From: SW4 sp042466115
GTDB taxonomy: Bacteria > Pseudomonadota > Alphaproteobacteria > Rhodobacterales > Rhodobacteraceae
Reading direction: 5' to 3'
DNA length: 64,000 bases
Assembly (NCBI RefSeq): GCF_042466115.1
Contig: NZ_JAXHBQ010000001.1
Location: forward strand, 1,674,001 to 1,738,000
Shown: positions 23,539-32,809 of the stretch, piece after piece
Position numbering within the stretch: the first letter of the stretch is position 1
Layout: the number at the start of each line of letters is the position of its first letter
Program-made: the position numbers and the translations under genes
Notes under the pieces: model-generated
The model's database searches: none
What the model was told of the DNA's origin: nothing
Seen by the model: only the letters and a program-made list of their open reading frames with translations

Positions 23539-25438
23539 CGGTGGTCCCTGTCTCTGATTCTTCTTCGGTAACGGCGGCTTCGGCCTCTTCCAAGGCTGTT
23601 GGCTGCTCTTCAACCGGTTCTGCTTCGATCAAACGGAATTCAATCCGGCGGTTGGCCTCGCGGCCTGCTTCGGTTTCATTATCCGCAATCGGGTCCACTT
23701 CACCATAGCCAATTGCCGAAAAACTGCTTGTGGGAACGCGGCGCATCCGCAATGCGGCCAACACGGCCTCGGCGCGTTGTTGGCTCAGTTGCTGGTTCAT
23801 CTCTTCGCGGCCCTGACTGTCGGTATAACCCGCGATTTCGATCCGCAACTCGGCACAAAGCTTCAGCACCTCGGCAATATCATCAACCAGCGACTGCGCG
23901 GCGGCATCAATGGTGGCCGACCCCGGTTCAAAGGTGATCTTGCGTTCCGATGACAAGCCAACGATCTGACCGATACATTCTTCGGGCGTTGGCAAGCCGG
24001 CAATCGGGTCAAGCTGTTTGACATAGACCACATCAATTTCAAACTGTTCGGACTGGCCCAATTTGTCGATCAACAGCCGTGAAATCGCAGCACTTGCCCC
24101 TTCGTTGCCGGTGTTTCCCCGCACCACAAGGCTTTCGGGCTCAACAACGACCGACCCGTTGGACAACATCGACAAGGCTTCGATCCCCGCAAGAACGCGC
24201 ACAGACCAGTTTGCAGGCAAACCATCGACGATACGGGTGCCCATATCGATATCCGTGCCACCAAAACGGGCGCGGGCGTAGTTTTCGGCGATGGAATTCA
24301 AGGTTTCGTCCGACACGCGCCCGCGCAACTGCACATTTCCTTCGGGGCTACGTGTGGCGGTAAATTGCGGAATGCCCGCACCGGCGGCATCGGGCGCGGC
24401 AGGAAGAACGGCCTCGAGCGCGAAAACATCGGGCAAGTCGTTTTCAAGTTCGCCAACGATCCGGTCAAACAGCCCCTGCGCGGTGCCTTGGGGTGCAACA
24501 AGGGTGATATCTGTATCTGACAGGGTCACGGTGCCCCCACCCAGTTCACCCAGGGCCGCGATCGAACGGGCAACAGCATCGGGCCAGGTGCGCGATGGCG
24601 CGCCCAGCGCAAGCGTGCAGCTTGCCGGACCTGTCAAACCAACGTCGCGTGCAGCGGCGATGATCTTGCGTTCGCCCGCGTCGGCGCTCACGGCGCAGGC
24701 GTCAAACTGCGCAGCGCCATCTTCAAGAATAAAGCGCACGGTGAACGGGGAAATGACGGGCCGCGGCGCCGTCACATCGAGGGCCATGCGCACGTCACTT
24801 GGCCTTGTGCGGCGCAGTTCGGTTTCAATACGTGCCTTTTGTTCAGCGCTTTCGGAAATCGCCGTGATTTCAACCACACCCGACGCTACCGAAATCTTTG
24901 AGCGTGGCAACTGTGCCAAGGCCCGCAGTGCAAAGTCCATGGCCGGATCCCAACCATCGGGCACCGGATAGTCCGCCGATTCCAGCAAATCGGTCACGGG
25001 CAGGTTTTCACCAGCGATATCACCGATCCGCTGGGTGATGGCGGCGCGGTCGGACGCGGCAGGAATCAACCCGATCAAAGATACGCCACTGTCATTGCGC
25101 AAGATTTCGACGGAAAAATCGGGCGGGGCAATGCCTGCGGAATCGACAACCGTCATGTTGTCGATCACGCGGCTTGCATCCACCACCGTGCCGGATATCG
25201 AAATTGCCCGAAAACGAACGGCCTCGGACGCAGCCTCTCCCTCAAGAATGACCTGCAAACCGTCACCCAGAACAGTTGCCCAGTTATGGCCGGCGTCCTG
25301 CAGCGAATCCTGCACCGCATCGACCGATCGATCCTCGACAACGGCGACGGTGGCTTGTGCGGCAAAGACCGAAACGATCGCAGCCACGACAAACGCGGCA
25401 AGGGGAATAAACAAAGAAGAAAGGCGCATGGCGTCCAA
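23525..25438 (-). CDS. Large OmpA family protein with BON-like repeats
   Basis: A 637-residue protein with an N-terminal membrane anchor or uncleaved signal (about 6-30), several BON-like modules (for example SVEILRNDSGVSLIGLIP and FTATRSPEGNVQLRGRVSDETLNSIAENYARARFG), and a C-terminal OmpA peptidoglycan-binding domain. The OmpA domain is marked by ITFEPGSATIDAAAQSL, EIAGYTDSQGREEMNQQLSQQRAEAV and the conserved Arg in GREANRRIEFRL. The last 35 residues are acidic. It probably links the inner membrane to the cell wall. Such long OmpA proteins recur in Rhodobacteraceae; the exact job is not known. Confidence 0.88.
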   Translation of the reverse strand: MDAMRLSSLFIPLAAFVVAAIVSVFAAQATVAVVEDRSVDAVQDSLQDAGHNWATVLGDGLQVILEGEAASEAVRFRAISISGTVVDASRVIDNMTVVDSAGIAPPDFSVEILRNDSGVSLIGLIPAASDRAAITQRIGDIAGENLPVTDLLESADYPVPDGWDPAMDFALRALAQLPRSKISVASGVVEITAISESAEQKARIETELRRTRPSDVRMALDVTAPRPVISPFTVRFILEDGAAQFDACAVSADAGERKIIAAARDVGLTGPASCTLALGAPSRTWPDAVARSIAALGELGGGTVTLSDTDITLVAPQGTAQGLFDRIVGELENDLPDVFALEAVLPAAPDAAGAGIPQFTATRSPEGNVQLRGRVSDETLNSIAENYARARFGGTDIDMGTRIVDGLPANWSVRVLAGIEALSMLSNGSVVVEPESLVVRGNTGNEGASAAISRLLIDKLGQSEQFEIDVVYVKQLDPIAGLPTPEECIGQIVGLSSERKITFEPGSATIDAAAQSLVDDIAEVLKLCAELRIEIAGYTDSQGREEMNQQLSQQRAEAVLAALRMRRVPTSSFSAIGYGEVDPIADNETEAGREANRRIEFRLIEAEPVEEQPTALEEAEAAVTEEESETGTTDEQN

Positions 25439-25488
25439 TCACATAATTTGGCTGTTGTTGTCCTAAGCCGCTTGCGGCCAAGGTTCAA

Positions 25489-26454
25489 TCAAAGGAACCA
25501 CGCAACGGCGAAAAACAGCACAGGGATCAGCCCTGCATCACGGTTCGAGCGGAAAATACGCAGCAGTCCGGCGGAATCATCCGCGTCGAACTGGCGCAAC
25601 TGCCAAGCAAGATGCCAGCCCATCGCCCATGGCCCGCCCAACGCGACAACCAGCGCCAGCACGGACCGGTCAATCGCTGCACCAATGACGGCCAGCCCGA
25701 TCAGCAGCACCGTCATGGCCAGGAAACGCCGCAGCCAGTTGCGGCTGTTGTCTCCGAACAGGCGGGCGGTGGATTTCACACCGATCAGCGCGTCATCTTC
25801 GGCGTCCTGATGCGCATAGATCGTGTCATAAAACAGCGTCCAGGCAATCCCGCCGACATACAGAACCACTGCAGGCCAGCCCAGACTGCCCGTATGCGCA
25901 GTCCACGCGAGCAGTGCCCCCCAATTGAACGCGAGGCCCAGAAACACCTGCGGCCACCATGTAAACCGCTTGGCAAACGGATAGATCGCTACAGGCAGCA
26001 GGGCCAAAGCGCCTAGCGCAATTGCCGCCCAGTTGAATGTGAGCAGGATCACGAGCGACAGCAACGTTTGCACCAGCATCCACGCCAGCGCTGCGCGCAC
26101 GCCGACAAGCCCCGATGGAATGGGCCGTGACGCGGTGCGCGCGACCGAACCGTCAATGTCACGGTCCGTGATGTCGTTCCATGTGCACCCCGCGCCGCGC
26201 ATCAGGAACGCCCCCAGCGCACAGGCCAAAGCGATCCATAGATCATACCAGCCAAAACGCCCGGTCATCAGCATGGCCAGCGCCAACCCCCACCAACATG
26301 GTAGCAGCAGCAACCATGTACCGATGGGCCTGTCCGCACGGCTTAGCCGCAGAAACGGGCGCGTAGCGGCAGGCGCAAAACGGTCCACCCAGTTTCCCGC
26401 AACGGCATCGGAAACCTGCCCGCTCTGCTCTGGTATCGGCGCGTTGTCGGTCAT
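25489..26454 (-). CDS. ubiA: 4-hydroxybenzoate octaprenyltransferase
   Basis: A 321-residue polytopic membrane prenyltransferase that attaches the polyprenyl tail to 4-hydroxybenzoate in ubiquinone synthesis. The first Asp-rich motif is NDITDRDID (residues 93-101); the second is in YDTIYAHQDAEDDALIGVKST. About eight or nine hydrophobic segments are visible. The tail donor would come from a polyprenyl synthase such as that at 59410-60408. Its start lies 11 bases from the divergent rsmE start, and no good ribosome binding site is visible. Confidence 0.95.
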   Translation of the reverse strand: MTDNAPIPEQSGQVSDAVAGNWVDRFAPAATRPFLRLSRADRPIGTWLLLLPCWWGLALAMLMTGRFGWYDLWIALACALGAFLMRGAGCTWNDITDRDIDGSVARTASRPIPSGLVGVRAALAWMLVQTLLSLVILLTFNWAAIALGALALLPVAIYPFAKRFTWWPQVFLGLAFNWGALLAWTAHTGSLGWPAVVLYVGGIAWTLFYDTIYAHQDAEDDALIGVKSTARLFGDNSRNWLRRFLAMTVLLIGLAVIGAAIDRSVLALVVALGGPWAMGWHLAWQLRQFDADDSAGLLRIFRSNRDAGLIPVLFFAVAWFL

Positions 26455-26465
26455 ATGTTCCGCCC

Positions 26466-27179
26466 ATGGCTTCGATTGTGCGCCTCTTTGTAAACGCCCC
26501 GCTGGATAGGGGGCAAGGCATCACGCTGACGGATCAGGCGCATTACCTCGCCAACGTCATGCGGCTGGGTGCTGGCGATGTCATTCATGTCTTTAACGGG
26601 CGTGACGGCGAATGGGCGGCGCGCATAGATGCCGCCAGCCGCAAGCGGGTTGAACTGACGGTCGAGGCGCAGACCAAGCCGCTGCAAATGCCCCCCGATC
26701 TTTGGCTGCTGTTTGCCCCGATCAAGAAAGCGCGCACCGATTTCATCGTCGAAAAGGCGGCGGAAATGGGCGCGGCGCGCATCTGCCCGGTGCAGACCGA
26801 TTTCACCAATTCCGAGCGCATCCGGCAGGACCGCCTTCAGGCCCACGCGATCGAGGCGGCGGAACAATGCGGCGGCACCTATGTCCCCGAAGTCACTAAG
26901 TTGCAGAAACTGGGCAAGCTGCTGGATGATTGGCCCGCTGATCGTCAGTTGATGTTTTGCGACGAAAGGATGGTGGGTCAAAGCCCCGCCCTACCGGAAA
27001 ACGGCGGCCCTTGGGCGATCCTGATTGGTCCCGAGGGCGGCTTTTCCGATACGGAACGCAAGCGCCTGCATGCCCTGCCCTATGCGCACGCGGTCAGCCT
27101 TGGCCCACGCATCCTGCGCGCCGATACGGCTGCGGTGGCCGCGCTGACCGTGTGGCAACAACAGTTGGGCGACTGGTGA
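26466..27179 (+). CDS. rsmE: 16S rRNA (uracil(1498)-N(3))-methyltransferase
   Basis: A 237-residue SPOUT-class methyltransferase for m3U1498 in 16S rRNA. Motifs are IRLFV-like ASIVRLFVNAPL at the start, the PUA-like N-domain, and the C-terminal knot with ILIGPEGGFSDTER and VSLGPRILRADTAAVAAL. Length is normal. It starts 11 bases from ubiA on the other strand and overlaps the following GNAT gene (TGATG), forming rsmE-GNAT-membrane protein. Confidence 0.95.
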   Translation: MASIVRLFVNAPLDRGQGITLTDQAHYLANVMRLGAGDVIHVFNGRDGEWAARIDAASRKRVELTVEAQTKPLQMPPDLWLLFAPIKKARTDFIVEKAAEMGAARICPVQTDFTNSERIRQDRLQAHAIEAAEQCGGTYVPEVTKLQKLGKLLDDWPADRQLMFCDERMVGQSPALPENGGPWAILIGPEGGFSDTERKRLHALPYAHAVSLGPRILRADTAAVAALTVWQQQLGDW

Positions 27180-28018
27180 TGCGCCCCGCCAAGCAGGCCG
27201 AACTGCCCGCGATCACCGCGTTTCTGACAGATCACATCGCCACCGCGATGTTCCCGCTGTCCAACCTTGCTCGGTATGGCTGGGGCAGTGCTGCCCCGCG
27301 CGGGCCGCGGTTCTGGGTCGCTGAACACAACGGGCAAATCACCGATGTCCTGACGATCACCAACGAAGGTATGGTCATGCCCAACTGCCCGTCGGGCGAC
27401 TGGTCCGAAATTGCGCAAATCTGCGCGGATCGCCCGCTGATCGGGCTTACGGGTGGCAGTGACCAATGCGATGCCGTCCTCGTGGCGCTCAAGCTTACGG
27501 AGGCTCCTGCGGGCATCAACGGGCGCGAACCGCTGATGCAGCTTGATCTGGCCGATCTTGTCACGCCTGACGGTAACGGACAGCTTGAGCCGCTGGCGGA
27601 AACTAACAAATCACAAATGGCTGACTGGCGCGCCGCATTTGTCACCGAGGCGATGGGCGCTGACCCTGACAAGGCCGCCTCAATCGGCGCGCGTGACGTA
27701 GCGACCTATATCACCAACGACAGCCACCGTGTGCTGGTTGTCAATGACGCCCCTGTCGCACTGACCGGTTTCAATGCGACCCTGCCCGACACCGTGCAAA
27801 TCGGTGGCGTTTATACCCCGCCCGACTTGCGGGGGCGTGGATATGCACGCCGCGCGGTTGCCTTGCATCTGGCCGAGGCGCGCGATGACGGCGCGCGCAA
27901 CGCCATCCTTGCTGCTGCCAACCCTGCTGCACGGCGCGCCTATGCAGCTTTGGGGTTTCAGCGCACCGGCGATTTCACGCTTCATATCTTCAAGACCCCA
28001 CAGGTGGCGCATGGCTGA
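27179..28018 (+). CDS. GNAT family N-acetyltransferase
   Basis: A 279-residue protein with a C-terminal GNAT/FR47-like domain. The acetyl-CoA loop is GVYTPPDLRGRGYARRAVALHL, with AAANPAARRAYAALGFQRTGDF as the final strand-helix pair. The N-terminal half is a degenerate second acyltransferase-like lobe (ITAFLTDHIATAMFPLSNL). The substrate is unknown. The ATG at 27179 overlaps the rsmE stop; a longer frame to 26957 lies inside rsmE and is rejected. Confidence 0.88.
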   Translation: MRPAKQAELPAITAFLTDHIATAMFPLSNLARYGWGSAAPRGPRFWVAEHNGQITDVLTITNEGMVMPNCPSGDWSEIAQICADRPLIGLTGGSDQCDAVLVALKLTEAPAGINGREPLMQLDLADLVTPDGNGQLEPLAETNKSQMADWRAAFVTEAMGADPDKAASIGARDVATYITNDSHRVLVVNDAPVALTGFNATLPDTVQIGGVYTPPDLRGRGYARRAVALHLAEARDDGARNAILAAANPAARRAYAALGFQRTGDFTLHIFKTPQVAHG

Positions 28019-28541
28019 TTTTATCCGCCCCGAAGCCCGCGCAGGTCTGCTGCGCTGGGCCGAAACCGCGGTCTGGATCGGTATCACCCTGTTCGGCGTC
28101 TGGCTGTTCCTGCGCGGCGGGTTGTTCTGGCAAGTCATCGGCGCGCTGGTCACGGTAACGGGCATCGCCCTGACCCTGATCGCGGCACGCAACGCCCGTT
28201 TCCCCCAAGGGCACGATGGCCCCGGCGTTGTCGAAGTTGACGAACGCCAGATCACCTATTTCGGACCGTCTGGCGGCGGCTCGGTGTCGATTGATCACCT
28301 GACCCGCGTTGAAATCGAAACCACGGATCAGGGACCGTTGGGCAGTGACCTGATCTGGACTTTCTTTATGGATGGCGCGGCGCCGCTGATGATTCCCGGC
28401 AATGCGGCAGGGGCGGATACGCTATTTGATGCATTGGCGGCCTTGCAGGGCGTAAACTATGAAAAAGCGATCAGCGCCGCGCAATCGACCGAAAACGCGC
28501 GCTTTACCATCTGGCAAAAACCGCACCGCCAGTTGCATTAA
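28011..28541 (+). CDS. Two-helix membrane protein of unknown function
   Basis: A 176-residue protein with two hydrophobic helices (about 14-35 and 38-58) followed by a soluble domain of about 110 residues that looks PH-like (VVEVDERQITYFGPSGGGSVSIDHLTRVEIET). The start at 28011 overlaps the GNAT stop by eight bases, so it is the last gene of the rsmE operon. I do not recognise a named family. gshA follows after 81 bases with its own start. Confidence 0.75.
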   Translation: MADFIRPEARAGLLRWAETAVWIGITLFGVWLFLRGGLFWQVIGALVTVTGIALTLIAARNARFPQGHDGPGVVEVDERQITYFGPSGGGSVSIDHLTRVEIETTDQGPLGSDLIWTFFMDGAAPLMIPGNAAGADTLFDALAALQGVNYEKAISAAQSTENARFTIWQKPHRQLH

Positions 28542-28622
28542 GTTGACCCGCGCCGCATTGACACTGGCGCGCGTTACGATCACCCCTAGAAACCTGAAAC
28601 ACCCCAAAGCGAGGCCAAACCC

Positions 28623-29993
28623 ATGTCCATTCCACAGTCCGGCGGCGGCCCCATTGAAAGCCATGATCAACTTGCCGAACTGCTGGCCAAGGGCTGCAAG
28701 CCCAAGGACAAATGGCGCATCGGAACCGAGCATGAAAAGTTTGGCTATTGCAAAGACACACTCAAGCCCCTGCCCTATGAAGGTGATCGGTCCGTCAAGG
28801 CGGTGCTGACAGCCCTGCGCGACACTTACAACTGGGCCGAGGTGCTGGAAGGCGGCAATATCATCGGCCTTGAAAAGGACGGCGCAAATGTCAGCCTTGA
28901 ACCGGGCGGGCAGCTGGAGCTGTCAGGCGCACCACTGGAAACCATCCACCAGACTTGCGACGAGGTGAACGAACACCTGCGCGAGGTCAAGGATGTGGCC
29001 GACAAGATCGGCGTGGGGTTCATCGGCCTTGGGGCAGCCCCGATCTGGACCCATGACCAGATGGATATGATGCCCAAGGGCCGCTACAAACTGATGACCG
29101 ATTACATGGGCCGTGTCGGCAGCCATGGCACGCAGATGATGTATCGGACCTGCACCGTGCAGGTGAACCTCGACTTTGGCAGCGAGGCGGACATGGTGCA
29201 GAAACTGCGCGTCGCGTTGGCCCTGCAACCCGTCGCCACCGCCTTGTTCGCCAACTCGCCGTTTTTCGAGGGCAAGCCGAACGGCCATAAATCATGGCGC
29301 AGCCGCATCTGGCGCGATCTTGATCCCGACCGCACCGGCATGCTGCCATGGGTGTTCGAGGACGGCATGGGGTTTGAACGCTGGGCGGAATGGGTGCTGG
29401 ATGTGCCGATGTATTTTGTTTACCGCGACGGCAAATACATCGACGCGTTGGGCCAGTCATTCCGCGACTTTCTGAAAGGCGAACTGCCCGCCCTGCCCGG
29501 CGAAAAGCCGACCCTGTCTGATTGGGCCGACCACCTGACAACCGTCTTCCCCGAAGCGCGGATCAAGCAATTCATCGAAATGCGCGGGGCCGATGGTGGC
29601 CCGTGGCGGCGTTTGTGTGCCCTCCCCGCGTTCTGGGTCGGGCTGACCTATGACCAAGAGGCGCTGGATGCCGCTTGGGATCTGGTCAAGGGTTGGGACG
29701 CTGAAACCCGCGAGGCCCTGCGCGTGGCCGCATCCGTGGACGGGTTGCAGGCCAGGGTGGGCAACATTTCCATGCACGACCTTGCCCGCGAGGCCGTGGC
29801 GATTTCCGAAACCGGGTTGCGCAATCGCGCCAAACCGGGCGCGGGCGGGATGCTACCCGATGAAACCCACTTTCTGAATGCGCTTCACGAAACTATCGAG
29901 ACAGGCAAGACGCCCGCCGATGAACTGTTGGACCGCTACAATGGCGATTGGAACGGCGATCTGACGCGGATTTACGGCGAATACAGCTACTGA
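28623..29993 (+). CDS. gshA: Glutamate--cysteine ligase
   Basis: A 456-residue ligase of the plant/alphaproteobacterial type, catalysing the first step of glutathione synthesis. The N-terminus (SGGGPIESHDQLAELLAKGCKPKDKWRIGTEHEKFGY) carries the ATP/Mg-binding GTEHEKF, followed by GGQLELSGAPLETIHQTC, MGRVGSHGTQMMYRTCTVQVNLDF and a C-terminal ETHFLNALHETIETG. A strong bidirectional hairpin at 29998-30024 ends transcription. Confidence 0.96.
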   Translation: MSIPQSGGGPIESHDQLAELLAKGCKPKDKWRIGTEHEKFGYCKDTLKPLPYEGDRSVKAVLTALRDTYNWAEVLEGGNIIGLEKDGANVSLEPGGQLELSGAPLETIHQTCDEVNEHLREVKDVADKIGVGFIGLGAAPIWTHDQMDMMPKGRYKLMTDYMGRVGSHGTQMMYRTCTVQVNLDFGSEADMVQKLRVALALQPVATALFANSPFFEGKPNGHKSWRSRIWRDLDPDRTGMLPWVFEDGMGFERWAEWVLDVPMYFVYRDGKYIDALGQSFRDFLKGELPALPGEKPTLSDWADHLTTVFPEARIKQFIEMRGADGGPWRRLCALPAFWVGLTYDQEALDAAWDLVKGWDAETREALRVAASVDGLQARVGNISMHDLAREAVAISETGLRNRAKPGAGGMLPDETHFLNALHETIETGKTPADELLDRYNGDWNGDLTRIYGEYSY

Positions 29994-29997
29994 CGCA

Positions 29998-30024
29998 AAA
30001 GGCGCGCCAAATGGGCGCGCCTTT
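29998..30024. terminator. Bidirectional hairpin terminator between gshA and the DUF805 gene
   Basis: AAAGGCGCGCC (29998-30008) and GGCGCGCCTTT (30014-30024) form a perfect 11-bp stem with a five-base loop. Plus-strand reading ends CCTTTAAAT; minus-strand reading ends CCTTTTGCG, so it can serve both convergent genes. Confidence 0.8.
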
Positions 30025-30044
30025 AAATAATCCTGCGGACCGGA

Positions 30045-30404
30045 TCAGGCCAGCGGGTCTTCGCCAAACCGGTTCGGGCCTTTTGTGCCTTCGGTCACGA
30101 ACCAGACCAGCAGCAAGATGATACCCACGATTGGCACCAGACCTATCAGGAACCACCAGCCGGACTTGTCCTTGTCGTGCAGACGACGAATGCCCGCAGT
30201 GATGATCGGGATTATCAGTGCAAGCGAAATCAGCCCGCCGATGATCATGATCACATTGGATTGCATGGCCGCGCCAAGCTGGGTCGGAAGTGTCCCGACC
30301 AGAACAACAAACAGATAAAACCACCAATACTCCGCGCGCCGCGCGCGCCCCTGAATTGTGAAATACTTGTTAAGGCAGGTGCGAATTGCGTCCCCAAACC
30401 CCAT
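30045..30404 (-). CDS. DUF805 family membrane protein
   Basis: A 119-residue member of the DUF805 (YhaH/YhaI) family. It has the signature GRARRAEYWWFYLFVVLV near the N-terminus, three to four membrane helices, and IRRLHDKDKSGWWFLIGLVPIVGIILLLVWF with the conserved RLHD-SGWW core. Function unknown; the family is membrane-embedded. It is transcribed alone from an AT-rich 85-base gap and ends next to the hairpin shared with gshA. Confidence 0.92.
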   Translation of the reverse strand: MGFGDAIRTCLNKYFTIQGRARRAEYWWFYLFVVLVGTLPTQLGAAMQSNVIMIIGGLISLALIIPIITAGIRRLHDKDKSGWWFLIGLVPIVGIILLLVWFVTEGTKGPNRFGEDPLA

Positions 30405-30489
30405 AATACTTTCCTTTCAAATCAAATAGACATACTTACGTGCGCGCAGCATCGTCTATTTTGTTATGAAAGCAAAAGACTTTTTCAGG

Positions 30490-31098
30490 TCAGGATTTCG
30501 CGCCGATCTTGGTCTCGGTTCCGGCACGCAACCGGGCGATGTTGCCCCAATGACGTGCATAGACCAGCACGGCCAGCCCGATCCCAAGGAAAAAGAAATC
30601 GCCGTGTCCTAGCAGGCTGGCCCAAAGTGGCCCCAAGCCCGCAGCCATGAGGGCGGCAAGCGACGAATACCGCAGCAAAATTGCGATAAACAACCACGTG
30701 GCGCAAACCGCCAGACCAACCGGCCAAGCCAGCGCTAGCACAATGCCGATATAGGTCGCGACACCCTTGCCGCCACGAAAGCCCAGCCAGATGGGAAAAC
30801 AGTGGCCGACAAAAGCCGCAAGGGCTGCAATCTGCGCTGCGTCCTCGCCAGCCATGGCCCGCGCCAGCAATACGACAACCGCGCCCTTGCCCGCATCAAA
30901 CAGCAGGGTCAGCGCGGCCGCTTTCTTGTTGCCCGTGCGCAGAACGTTGGTTGCACCAATGTTGCCTGACCCGATCTCGCGCAGGTTGCCCAGCCCCATA
31001 ACCCGTGCAAGAATCACACCAAACGGCACCGACCCGAGCAGATAGCCAATCGTCGCCCAAAGGGTCAGCACGATCGCGGTGTTTTCGATCAATGGCAT
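30490..31098 (-). CDS. plsY: Glycerol-3-phosphate acyltransferase PlsY
   Basis: A 202-residue polytopic membrane enzyme that uses acyl-phosphate to acylate glycerol-3-phosphate, the first phospholipid step. Typical motifs: GYLLGSVPFGVILARVMG, IGSGNIGATNVLRTGNKKAA, LFDAGKGAVVVLLA and GHCFPIWLGFRGGKGVAT. Its ATG directly follows the TAG of the pseudo-dihydroorotase gene (TAGATG), so it is the last gene of the pyrB operon. Confidence 0.96.
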   Translation of the reverse strand: MPLIENTAIVLTLWATIGYLLGSVPFGVILARVMGLGNLREIGSGNIGATNVLRTGNKKAAALTLLFDAGKGAVVVLLARAMAGEDAAQIAALAAFVGHCFPIWLGFRGGKGVATYIGIVLALAWPVGLAVCATWLFIAILLRYSSLAALMAAGLGPLWASLLGHGDFFFLGIGLAVLVYARHWGNIARLRAGTETKIGAKS

Positions 31099-32370
31099 CT
31101 AGGCCTCCTCGGTCACGTCTTGGCCCGCGACCCATGTTCCCAGCACCCGCCCCTGAAGGCGCGCGCCGTCAAAGGGAGTGTTCTTGGATTTGGAGCGCAG
31201 CTTAGCACGATCCAGCAGAAACGGCGCATCCGGATCGAACAGCACCAGATCAGCAGGCGCGCCGACAGCCAGCCGCCCCGTATCAAGGCCCAAGCGGCGC
31301 GACGGGTTCAGCGACATGGCGCGGAACAGCGTCGGCAGGTCCAACTGCCCCGCATGATAAAGGCGCAAGGCAGCGGGCAGCAAAGTTTCAAGGGCGACCG
31401 CCCCGCTCGCCGCTTCCTCGTAGGGCAGGCGTTTGCTTTCCTCGTCTTGCGGCGTGTGCATGGAACTGATGATGTCGATCAACCCGCTGGCAACTGCCGC
31501 CACCACGGCCAGCCGGTCATCCTCGCTGCGCAGGGGCGGTTTGAGTTTGAAAAAGGTCCGGTAATCGGCCACGTCCAATTCGTTCAGCGTCAGGTGGTGG
31601 ATGCCCACACCGGCGGTAATATCCAGCCCGTTCGCCTTGGCCCGTTCCAGCGCAGGCAGGGCGCGGGCGGTGGTGATCTGGTCCGCGTGATAGCGCGCGC
31701 CGGTCATTTCCAGCAGGGCGATATCGCGGTCCAATCCCATGCGTTCGGCCATCGGGCTGACGCCGGGAAGGCCGCGCAGGGAGGCAAACTTGCCGCTTGT
31801 CACGGCGGCACCATGCGACAGGTTCGGTTCCTGCACATGGGCGATCACCAGTGCACCCAGACTGCGCGCATAGGTCAGTGCGCGGGTGTAAACCTTGGTG
31901 TCGGTGACAACGCGGTCGCAATCGGTAAACGCCACCGCGCCCGCGTCTTTCAGAAAGCCGATCTCGACCATCTCGCGGCCCTCGCGCCCTTTGGTGAGCG
32001 CCGACATGGGCAGCACCCGCACGGGGCTGTCGGCAAGCGCGCGCTTGGCGACGAATTCCAACACCTCGGGTGTGTCAATCGCGGGGGCCGTATCAGGACG
32101 CGTGACCATCGTCGTGACACCACCCGCCGCCGCCGCGCGCCCTGCACTGCGGAAACTTTCCTTGTGGCGTTCACCCGGTTCGCTGACCTTGACGCCGATA
32201 TCGACGATACCGGGGGCAAGGCATTTCCCGCCACAATCAAGGCCGGCCTTGGGCGCGTCACCGGCTCCGACCTCGGCAATCACGCCTTCACTGACACGCA
32301 GCCAGCCGATGCTGTCGGTGCCCGCTTCGGGATCAATCAACCGTGCGTTGGTGAAATACTGATCAGCCAT
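31099..32370 (-). CDS. pyrC: Dihydroorotase-like pseudo-enzyme (PyrC')
   Basis: A 423-residue amidohydrolase-fold protein clearly related to dihydroorotase, but the metal and catalytic residues are lost. The HxH pair expected in D-x-H-x-H-L-R-E-P-G is G59 and K61 (DIGVKVSEPG), and the catalytic Asp of the TDHAPH motif is replaced (ISSMHTPQ, Met304). Such non-catalytic DHOases are known to act as structural partners of aspartate transcarbamoylase (PyrB) in Pseudomonas-type complexes. pyrB is in the same operon, which supports that role. A true pyrC must lie elsewhere. The frame continues upstream to 32727, but the start at 32370 fits the family. Confidence 0.93.
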   Translation of the reverse strand: MADQYFTNARLIDPEAGTDSIGWLRVSEGVIAEVGAGDAPKAGLDCGGKCLAPGIVDIGVKVSEPGERHKESFRSAGRAAAAGGVTTMVTRPDTAPAIDTPEVLEFVAKRALADSPVRVLPMSALTKGREGREMVEIGFLKDAGAVAFTDCDRVVTDTKVYTRALTYARSLGALVIAHVQEPNLSHGAAVTSGKFASLRGLPGVSPMAERMGLDRDIALLEMTGARYHADQITTARALPALERAKANGLDITAGVGIHHLTLNELDVADYRTFFKLKPPLRSEDDRLAVVAAVASGLIDIISSMHTPQDEESKRLPYEEAASGAVALETLLPAALRLYHAGQLDLPTLFRAMSLNPSRRLGLDTGRLAVGAPADLVLFDPDAPFLLDRAKLRSKSKNTPFDGARLQGRVLGTWVAGQDVTEEA

Positions 32371-32372
32371 CC

Positions 32373-32807
32373 CTAGCCCCCTTGCCGCATCGCCGCGCGA
32401 ATGTCCGCGATCACCGCCTGTTTGTCCGCCTGAAACTTGAGCAAGTGTTTGTCGCCTGCGCTGGTGACAACCTGCACGGCACTCCCAAACGTCTTGAGGG
32501 CGGTAATCTGGTCCAGCCGCGCGATCCTCTGCCCCGGTCCCAACAGGCGGCGGTTCGTCAAATCCCAGCGCACCTGCATCTCGTCCGAGGCCACATAGAA
32601 TGCCCGCACCGCCACAGCCGCCAGGCCACCCACAGCCCCCGTCCAGATATGCGGATTGCCCATGAAAAACAGCACGGCCATGCCAATCGCCATGGCCACA
32701 GCGGCCAGCACGATATGGTCTTTCCAATAAGTGCCACGGTCAGGGTGGAAACTGGTGATGACGGTCTCGCCCTCATCCAGTGCGGCGGTCGGGGTCAGGT
32801 CATACAT
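32373..32807 (-). CDS. Membrane protein with PH-like domain
   Basis: A 144-residue protein: a short N-terminal strand region (LDEGETVITSFHPDRGTYWKDH), two hydrophobic helices (about 32-68), and a C-terminal bPH2-like domain (WDLTNRRLLGPGQRIARLDQITALKTFGSAVQVVTSAGDKHLLKF). I do not recognise a specific family. It starts two bases after the upstream gene and stops two bases before pyrC', so it is tightly coupled in the pyrB operon. The link to pyrimidine synthesis is positional only. Confidence 0.75.
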   Translation of the reverse strand: MYDLTPTAALDEGETVITSFHPDRGTYWKDHIVLAAVAMAIGMAVLFFMGNPHIWTGAVGGLAAVAVRAFYVASDEMQVRWDLTNRRLLGPGQRIARLDQITALKTFGSAVQVVTSAGDKHLLKFQADKQAVIADIRAAMRQGG

Positions 32808-32809
32808 CG

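Noticed and set aside
31120..32376. Open frame antisense to pyrC'
   Set aside because: Shadow frame; the pyrC' reading frame matches the dihydroorotase family throughout despite lost active-site residues.
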